11,627 bases of DNA from DASZHJ01 sp035938015 (GTDB lineage: Bacteria > Pseudomonadota > Alphaproteobacteria > ATCC43930 > CGMCC-115725). Shown one piece after another: positions 7,129 to 11,627 of the stretch. The notes beneath the pieces were generated by a model that was given only the letters and a program-made list of their open reading frames with translations, searched no databases and had not been told where the DNA came from. The position numbers and the translations under genes were made by a program. The stretch covers positions 1-11,627 of the forward strand of contig DASZHJ010000308.1 in NCBI GenBank assembly GCA_035938015.1, in the 5' to 3' direction. Each line of letters starts with the position of its first letter. Positions within the stretch are counted from its first letter, which is position 1.

Positions 7129-7587
7129 ATGGCCGATGCGAGCGAAGCCAAGCGACTGTTGTTTCCCGGGCTGGCTGGGATCTACGAGCGCTTCTCTCCC
7201 TACAGCTACGCCTTGATGCGTTTTGCCGCCGGCGCGGTGCTCGTGCCGCACGGCATCCAGAAGATCGCGAACAGTTCCGCCGAGGGTCTCGCCAAGGGCA
7301 TCGCGGCCCATGGCCTTCCATTGCCGCTCGCGCTGGCCTATCTCGCGATCTTCGCGGAGTCGGTCGGAGCCGCGTGCTTGGCGCTGGGGCTCTTCACCCG
7401 TCTCGCCGCGGTCATGCTCTGGGTCGAGATGTCCGTGATCATCGTGGTGTTCCAGTGGGAGTTCGGCTACTTCTGGACCAACCGCGGCATCGAATATGCC
7501 TTGCTCTGGTGGCTCCTCTACCTCGCGATCTTCTTCAAGGGTGGCGGGCGTTATTCGATCGATCGGAAGCTCGGCTGGGAGATCTGA
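7129..7587 (+). CDS. DoxX-family integral membrane protein
   Basis: 152 residues, in the normal range for the DoxX family of four-helix inner-membrane proteins. Hydrophobic segments lie near 24-44, 66-88, 92-108 and 120-137. Family features visible are the LMRFAAGAVLVPHGIQKI stretch (29-46), in which Arg31, His41, Gly42 and Lys45 fit the conserved first-helix pattern, and the ESVGAACLALGLFTRLAA block (77-94). The start is backed by AAGGGGGA at 7115-7122, 6 bases before the ATG. It is followed after only 6 bases by the phosphonopyruvate hydrolase candidate, so the two are probably one operon. DoxX proteins have been tied to thiosulfate:quinone oxidoreductase, redox stress complexes and other processes; nothing here identifies this one's partner, so its biochemical role is open. 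Confidence 0.9.
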   Translation: MADASEAKRLLFPGLAGIYERFSPYSYALMRFAAGAVLVPHGIQKIANSSAEGLAKGIAAHGLPLPLALAYLAIFAESVGAACLALGLFTRLAAVMLWVEMSVIIVVFQWEFGYFWTNRGIEYALLWWLLYLAIFFKGGGRYSIDRKLGWEI

Positions 7588-7593
7588 GATCGC

Positions 7594-8466
7594 ATGAGCA
7601 TGGGACGCCGGCTGCGGGAGAGGATGGCGGCCGCCGGTCTCGTGCAGGTGATGGCGGCGCACAGTCCGCTTTCGGCGCTGCTGGCGGAGGAAGCGGAGTT
7701 CGACGGGCTTTGGGCGTCGGGCTTCGAGCTCTCGGCGCTCTATGGGCTGCCCGACGTGAGCCTACTCAGCATGACGCAGCACCTCGAGATGGTGCGTGCG
7801 ATCGCGGAGCGGTGCGCGCTTCCGATCGTCGCCGACATCGACACCGGCTTCGGCAACGCGCTCAACGTGATCCATGCCGTTCGCCAGTACGAGCGCGCCG
7901 GTGCCGCCGCCGTGGTGATCGAGGACAAGACCTTTCCCAAGGTCACCAGCCTGGTCGCCGGGGGTCGGCAAGATCTGCTGCGGACGGAGGAGTTCCAGGG
8001 CAAGATCCGCGCAGCGCTCGAGGCGCGCCGCGACAGCGATTTCCTGGTGATCGCGCGGACGGAAGCGCTGATCGCGGGGCTCGGCGAGACCGAGGCGTTG
8101 CGCCGCGCGGCCGCCTACGAAGCCGCCGGTGCGGACATGGTCCTGGTGCACTCCAAGCAGAAGACGCCCGCGGAAATCGAGAGCTTCGTCCAAGCTTGGA
8201 CCGGCCGGGCGCCCCTCGTGCTGGTGCCCACGGCCTATCCCGACCTGACTGTCGAGCGCATCAGGGCGCTGGGCAAGGTCAAGATGGTGATCTACGGCAA
8301 TCACGCCATCCGCGCCGCCGTCACCGCCATGCAGCGCGTCTTCGCGCGCATCCGCGCCGAGGGCGGCATCCAGACCATCAACAAGGAGATCGTCTCGGTC
8401 GAGGAGATCTTCCGCCTGCAACGCATGGACCAGGTGAAGGCGGACGAGGAGAAGTACCTCCGTTAG
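7594..8466 (+). CDS. pphA: Probable phosphonopyruvate hydrolase (PEP mutase/isocitrate lyase superfamily)
   Basis: Predicted to hydrolyse the C-P bond of phosphonopyruvate, giving pyruvate and phosphate; cytoplasmic, Mg-dependent. 290 residues, the size of PEP mutase and phosphonopyruvate hydrolase. Superfamily residues are all present: W40 and SGF at 42-44, metal-site DIDTGFG with D81 and D83, E110, gating loop EDKTFPKVTS (110-119), R155 in IARTEA, and H186 in VHSKQK. EDKxFPK separates this branch from methylisocitrate lyases (which have PKRCGH). At position 118 the residue is Thr, as I recall for the Variovorax hydrolase, where PEP mutase has Asn (NTS/NSL). Stretches such as VLVPTAYP, VIYGNHAIRAAV and the terminal KYLR also resemble that hydrolase. 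The start at 7594 has GGGAGA at 7578-7583; ATG 7600 is an alternative two codons later. No phosphonoalanine transaminase or phosphonate biosynthesis genes adjoin. A PEP mutase or another lyase of the family remains possible. Confidence 0.85.
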   Translation: MSMGRRLRERMAAAGLVQVMAAHSPLSALLAEEAEFDGLWASGFELSALYGLPDVSLLSMTQHLEMVRAIAERCALPIVADIDTGFGNALNVIHAVRQYERAGAAAVVIEDKTFPKVTSLVAGGRQDLLRTEEFQGKIRAALEARRDSDFLVIARTEALIAGLGETEALRRAAAYEAAGADMVLVHSKQKTPAEIESFVQAWTGRAPLVLVPTAYPDLTVERIRALGKVKMVIYGNHAIRAAVTAMQRVFARIRAEGGIQTINKEIVSVEEIFRLQRMDQVKADEEKYLR

Positions 8467-8482
8467 CTCGGGCGGCGCGGCC

Positions 8483-9220
8483 TTACTTCAAATAATCGTG
8501 CACCACCTTGCCGAGGCCGAGGGTGAGGTCGCAGAGGATGTGCGTCGCCGAGATCACCTCGAGCACAGGCAATTCCGCGACGGGCGCGAGCGCGTGTGGG
8601 TTGAGCGAGAGCGCCGCGGGGCCGGTCCAGGCACCCTTGATGTTGACGTCCTCGAGATAGAACTCGACGAGCTCGCAGATGCGCGCGCTGCCGTCGACAT
8701 GCGGGATGATCTTGAGGAGGTAGTTGGGCTGCGCCAGCGCGGCCCGGATCGCATCGAGATCGGCCGCGCGGTGCTTGTAACCCATGGTGCCGGTGGCGAC
8801 CCGCACGGGTCCATAGTCCAAGGTGCCGACCAGCGTATCGATCTCGGCGTGGAGCTTCGGGTCCGCGAGCTTCTTCGGGAAGCCCCAGAGCTCGCGTCCG
8901 CCCGCGATCGGCGGATGGTCATTCAGGAACATGCAATGGGTGTATCCGCCCTGGCGGCCGCGGAAGGTGACGGGGATCACCTGGCCGCTCTCGGTGTAGT
9001 CGCCGAAGCCGGTGGAGTTGGGCATGCGGATGAACTCGTATTTCACCAACGGCTCCGCCAGTTCCAGCGGCTCCGGCAGAACGGCGCGCAGCCTCTCGGG
9101 ATCGGACCGGTAGGTCAGGATCATGTACTCGCGGTCGATGAAACGATAAGGCCCGGGCGGAAAGGCCGGGCTGGTGAAGGGCATGGCAAACGCCCGCTCG
9201 CGGATCTCGCCTTCTTTCAT
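8483..9220 (-). CDS. adc: Acetoacetate decarboxylase
   Basis: Predicted to decarboxylate acetoacetate to acetone and CO2 through a lysine Schiff base; cytoplasmic. 245 residues, against 244 for the Clostridium acetobutylicum enzyme, and alignable by eye along the whole length with a one-residue offset: FTSPAFPPGPYRF (15-27), REY (30-32), DYTESGQVIPV (74-84), GFPKKLADPKL (113-123), DTLVGTLDYG (128-137), TMGYKH (145-150), PNYLLKIIP (165-173), ICELVE (181-186) and the C-terminal HDYLK. The lysine pair K116/K117 corresponds to Schiff-base Lys115 and Lys116; R30, E62 and E77 match the other active-site positions (29, 61, 76). The chosen start has GGAG 7 bases upstream; an upstream extension to a TTG near 9274 lacks similarity to the family. 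It converges on the pphA candidate with 16 bases between stops and diverges from the FAD oxidoreductase. The family also holds members with other activities, but the intact site supports a true decarboxylase. Confidence 0.93.
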   Translation of the reverse strand: MKEGEIRERAFAMPFTSPAFPPGPYRFIDREYMILTYRSDPERLRAVLPEPLELAEPLVKYEFIRMPNSTGFGDYTESGQVIPVTFRGRQGGYTHCMFLNDHPPIAGGRELWGFPKKLADPKLHAEIDTLVGTLDYGPVRVATGTMGYKHRAADLDAIRAALAQPNYLLKIIPHVDGSARICELVEFYLEDVNIKGAWTGPAALSLNPHALAPVAELPVLEVISATHILCDLTLGLGKVVHDYLK

Positions 9221-9227
9221 GGCATCG

Positions 9228-9231
9228 CTCC
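9228..9231 (-). promoter_or_regulatory. Ribosome-binding site fixing the adc start
   Basis: GGAG on the minus strand ends 7 bases before the ATG at 9220. With the alignment to known acetoacetate decarboxylases beginning at that Met, it decides against the longer open frame that reaches upstream to 9274. Confidence 0.6.
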
Positions 9232-9246
9232 AATGGTGCAGAGCAC

Positions 9247-9274
9247 AAAATAGCGCTGGAACAGCCGGGGGCAA
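9247..9274 (-). promoter_or_regulatory. Possible adc promoter
   Basis: Read on the minus strand, TTGCCC (9274-9269), a 16-base spacer and TATTTT (9252-9247) resemble a housekeeping promoter in the 141-base divergent gap. Transcription would start near 9240, leaving a leader of about 20 bases with the GGAG ribosome-binding site. It is the only A/T-rich hexamer pair suitably placed in an otherwise GC-rich gap. Confidence 0.35.
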
Positions 9275-9348
9275 TCATGCGGCCGCGAGACCGCCCCGAT
9301 GCGGGACTTGCCTGTTGCAACGGCAGTTCACGTTCCGCCCTGATCCGC

Positions 9349-9354
9349 TAGAGT
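9349..9354 (+). promoter_or_regulatory. Possible -10 element for a leaderless transcript of the FAD oxidoreductase gene
   Basis: TAGAGT ends 7 bases before the ATG at 9362, so a start at the usual distance would fall on or next to the start codon. The gene has no recognisable Shine-Dalgarno sequence, which fits a leaderless mRNA. The -35 region (around 9325-9331, AGTTCAC) is a poor match. An 8-base palindrome, GTTGCAAC at 9314-9321, lies just upstream and could be an operator core. Weak evidence overall. Confidence 0.22.
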
Positions 9355-9361
9355 GCCGATC

Positions 9362-10663
9362 ATGAGAAACGACCTTTTCGCACCCGATTACAAGAGCGCG
9401 CCCTATTGGTGGGAGGCAGCACCCCGCCCGAGCTTGCCGCCGGTCGCCCCGCCGGCGCGCGCCGATGTGGCGATCGTGGGATCGGGATATACGGGCCTTT
9501 CGGCCGCGCTCCCGATTGCGCGCGCGGGACGGACGACATTGGTGCTCGACGCCGAGGACGCCGGCTGGGGCTGCAGCACGCGGAACGGCGGACAGGTCAG
9601 CACCAGCATCAAGCCCGGGTTCGACGATCTCGCGCTGCTCTATGGCGAGGAGCGCGCCTTCGCCATGGTGAAGGAGGGCCAGAACGCCCTCGCCTTCATC
9701 GACGCGCACATCGGCGCCGAGGGCATCGCGTGCAACTGGGAGCGCGTCGGACGTTTCACCGGCGCGCACAATACCGCACAGTACGAGGCGCTCGGCCGCA
9801 AGATCGCCAAGCAGCGCAAAGGCATCGAGGTCGAGGCGCATCTTGTGCCGCGGACCGAGCAACACACCGAGATCGGCACTGACGCCTATTTCGGCGGCAT
9901 CGTCTATCCCCACCATGGCTCGCTCGACCCCGCGAAGCTGCACCAGGGGCTGCTCAATCGCGCGATCGCCGCAGGCGCCACGGTCATTCCGCACTGCCCG
10001 GTTCAGGCGATCGAGCGCGACGGCGCGGGCTTCGTGGTCTCGACGCCGAAGGGCCGCATCGCCGCGCGCGACGTGATCGTCGCAACCAACGGCTATACCG
10101 CGCCGGTGACACCGGACCTGCGCCGGCGCGTAATCCCGATCGGCAGCTACATCATCGCGACGGAACCGCTCGATCCCGCGCTGACGGCGCGCCTGATGCC
10201 CAAGGCGCGGGTGAATTCCGACACCCGGCGTATCGTGGTCTATTACCGGCTGTCGCCCGACCGCCGGCGCGTCATCTTCGGCGGGCGGGTCGCTCTCATG
10301 GAGACCGATCCGCGCGTCACCGCGCCGCGGCTCCACGCGGAGATGACGGCGATCTTTCCCGAGCTCGCGACGGTGCGGATCACGCATTCCTGGGCGGGCT
10401 TCGTCGCCTACACCTTCGACACCATGCCGCATCTCGGGAAGTGGCGGGACGGCCTGCACTACGCCATGGGCTATTGCGGCTCCGGCGTGTCGCTCGCGAC
10501 CTACTTCGGCACGCGCATCGGCCAGCAGGTGCTGGGCCTTCGTGAAGGCCGCACTGCGCTCGACGGGCTCGATTTCCCGACCCGGCCCTTCTATAGCGGT
10601 GTCCCCTGGTTCCTCGCGCCCACACTGGTCTGGTACCGGCTGCGCGACCGCGTCAATCTCTGA
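9362..10663 (+). CDS. FAD-dependent oxidoreductase of the DAO / gamma-glutamylputrescine oxidase-like family
   Basis: 433-residue flavoenzyme expected to oxidise an amine or amino acid, releasing an aldehyde or keto acid plus ammonia and passing electrons to oxygen or another acceptor; cytoplasmic. The FAD-binding Rossmann motif GSGYTG is at 40-45 in VAIVGSGYTGLSAA. The acidic residue ending the second strand is D63 in LVLDAE, and RNGGQ at 75-79 is typical of PuuB-like oxidases. VIVATNGYT (238-246) is the second FAD-contact strand, and the C-terminal stretch MGYCGSGVSLATYFG (369-383) closes on the flavin. An N-terminal PYWWEAAP segment (14-21) is also common in this group. ATG 9362 was taken as the start; GTG 9353, three codons earlier, is possible, and neither has a good ribosome-binding site. 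It is divergent from adc and ends one base before a converging gene. The substrate is unknown; E. coli PuuB acts on gamma-glutamylputrescine, but relatives use many amines. Confidence 0.93.
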   Translation: MRNDLFAPDYKSAPYWWEAAPRPSLPPVAPPARADVAIVGSGYTGLSAALPIARAGRTTLVLDAEDAGWGCSTRNGGQVSTSIKPGFDDLALLYGEERAFAMVKEGQNALAFIDAHIGAEGIACNWERVGRFTGAHNTAQYEALGRKIAKQRKGIEVEAHLVPRTEQHTEIGTDAYFGGIVYPHHGSLDPAKLHQGLLNRAIAAGATVIPHCPVQAIERDGAGFVVSTPKGRIAARDVIVATNGYTAPVTPDLRRRVIPIGSYIIATEPLDPALTARLMPKARVNSDTRRIVVYYRLSPDRRRVIFGGRVALMETDPRVTAPRLHAEMTAIFPELATVRITHSWAGFVAYTFDTMPHLGKWRDGLHYAMGYCGSGVSLATYFGTRIGQQVLGLREGRTALDGLDFPTRPFYSGVPWFLAPTLVWYRLRDRVNL

Positions 10664-10664
10664 G

Positions 10665-11627
10665 CTATTTTTTCAGGTCGTCCGGCAGGAAGCTGGTGTC
10701 CACCAGCTTCGACCAATCGACGTCGCCGCTGAGCGCGCCCACCAGCTTTTGGGCGCGGATCATCCGATCCATGCCCTCGAAATCGAACTTGCCCGCGCCC
10801 CAATAAGGCATGCCCGCCGTCTTGCTCGAAACGAGATTGTGGATCGCACTCTGCGCCACCGCGAGGTCCAGGTTGTAGACCTTTGCGACGATGGCGGCGG
10901 CATCGTCGGGGTTCGAGTACATGAACTCGACCGCCTTGCGGCGGCCCCGCAACACCGCCCGCAGGAAATCGCCGCGCGAGGCGACGGCGGCGCCGGTGCT
11001 TACGCCGATGACGTTGCAAAGCGGCGGCAGCACGTCGGTCGCTCTCACCACGACGCGGAACTGCGCCTGGTTCTTCGACCACACGGGATCCGCGATGGCC
11101 GACGCGTCGATGGAGCCGAGATTGAGAGCCACCACGGCCTCGCCGAAGCCACCGGTCTTGACGAGCTCCGCGTCATCGGGCTTCAGCCCCGCCGCCTCGA
11201 GCAGGAGGATATCGAGCGCCTGGCTGGTGGATCGCGGATTGGTGTAGCCGATCTTCTTGCCCTTGAGGTCCTGGATCGTGTGGATGGGCGAGTCCGGCTT
11301 GGTGGCCCAAACGAACTCGGCCACCGTCAGCACGTTATCGCTGACAATCTTGAGATCGGCGCCCTGCTGGATCGCCGCAACGGTGCCGGCGAGATCGATC
11401 TCGCCATAGGCGAGATTGCCGGCCATGAGATTGCGGACCGTGGTGCCGCCACCCTGCGAGGAGAGAATGCCCGTGACCTCGGCGCCCGCTTCCTTGAAGA
11501 AGCCCTTTTCCATCGCGATGGCATAGGGCATGCCGTTGGCGGCGATGCCGTAGTTGCTGACGACGATCTCTTCGGCCTGAGCGGCGCCGGGCAGCAGCGC
11601 CGCAAATGCCAGAGCCAGAACACGGCC
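10665..11627 (-). CDS. ABC transporter substrate-binding protein, NMT1/SsuA-like (5' end cut by window)
   Basis: Periplasmic binding protein of the NMT1/SsuA/ThiY group, whose members bind sulfonates, pyrimidine precursors, nitrate-like ions or aromatic acids. 320 residues are visible and the frame is open to the last base. The first 18 visible residues are the hydrophobic core and cleavage region of a signal peptide (ending AAQA before EEIVVSNYG), so only a few residues and the start codon lie outside. Family features are SNYG at 24-27, AIAMEKGFFKEAGAEV at 36-51, and SSQGGGTTVRNLMAGNLAYGEID near 56-78 (ligand-cleft loop). DLKGKKIGYTNPRSTSQALDILL and FVWATK follow the usual order of the family. 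No permease or ATPase of this type is seen on the left; they may lie beyond the right edge. Its stop is one base from the stop of the FAD oxidoreductase. The ligand cannot be assigned. Confidence 0.92.
   Translation of the reverse strand, partial: GRVLALAFAALLPGAAQAEEIVVSNYGIAANGMPYAIAMEKGFFKEAGAEVTGILSSQGGGTTVRNLMAGNLAYGEIDLAGTVAAIQQGADLKIVSDNVLTVAEFVWATKPDSPIHTIQDLKGKKIGYTNPRSTSQALDILLLEAAGLKPDDAELVKTGGFGEAVVALNLGSIDASAIADPVWSKNQAQFRVVVRATDVLPPLCNVIGVSTGAAVASRGDFLRAVLRGRRKAVEFMYSNPDDAAAIVAKVYNLDLAVAQSAIHNLVSSKTAGMPYWGAGKFDFEGMDRMIRAQKLVGALSGDVDWSKLVDTSFLPDDLKK

Noticed and set aside
6923..7321. N-terminal extension of the LivJ-like frame by about 133 codons
   Set aside because: It would bury the signal peptide, overlap the divergent doxX gene, and bypass the strong ribosome-binding site at 6928-6935.
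7594..8466. Annotation as isocitrate lyase or methylisocitrate lyase
   Set aside because: The gating loop is EDKTFPKVTS, without the PKRCGH catalytic motif of those lyases, and the protein lacks the long insertions of isocitrate lyase.
1..11627. A new defence, toxin or mobile system
   Set aside because: Every substantial coding region except the 107-residue secreted protein belongs to a recognisable transport or metabolic family, and there are no transposases, integrases, repeats or restriction-like genes.

Overview
The window is GC-rich and densely coded, with frequent ATGA stop/start overlaps and mostly exported or membrane transport proteins. This suits a Gram-negative proteobacterium, most likely an alphaproteobacterium; that is an inference from composition and gene content, and no marker gene is present. 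I see no tRNA, rRNA, CRISPR array, insertion sequence, phage gene or origin. No gap between genes exceeds about 210 bases.

Left part (1-3567, plus strand): four genes overlapping by 4 bases each encode the membrane and ATPase parts of a dipeptide/oligopeptide ABC importer: a DppB-type permease cut by the window edge, a DppC-type permease, and DppD- and DppF-type ATPases. After them lies a small gene for a secreted protein of unknown function (3651-3974). A clear intrinsic terminator follows, and its T-tract shows that it serves the minus-strand gene arriving from the other side.

Middle part (4044-6922, minus strand): two periplasmic solute-binding proteins lie in tandem. One is a DppA-like family 5 protein that keeps the residues expected for dipeptide binding. 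It is probably the partner of the dppBCDF set, although it is encoded convergently to it. The other is a branched-chain amino acid type (LivJ-like) protein with no permease or ATPase nearby.

Right part (7129-11627): a DoxX-family membrane protein and a PEP mutase/isocitrate lyase superfamily enzyme form a plus-strand pair. The enzyme carries the gating loop expected of phosphonopyruvate hydrolase, with Thr where PEP mutase has Asn. Converging on it is an acetoacetate decarboxylase with its active-site lysine pair intact. Divergent from that is a FAD-dependent amine/amino acid oxidase-like gene, which ends one base from a converging NMT1/SsuA-like binding protein cut by the right edge.

Taken together this is a catabolic and uptake region: import of peptides and other organic nutrients, cleavage of a C-P bond to give pyruvate and phosphate, and decarboxylation of acetoacetate. 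The phosphonopyruvate hydrolase candidate is the most notable gene. No gene seen here obviously makes its substrate; the FAD oxidase is only a speculative candidate. I found no evidence for a wholly new system.
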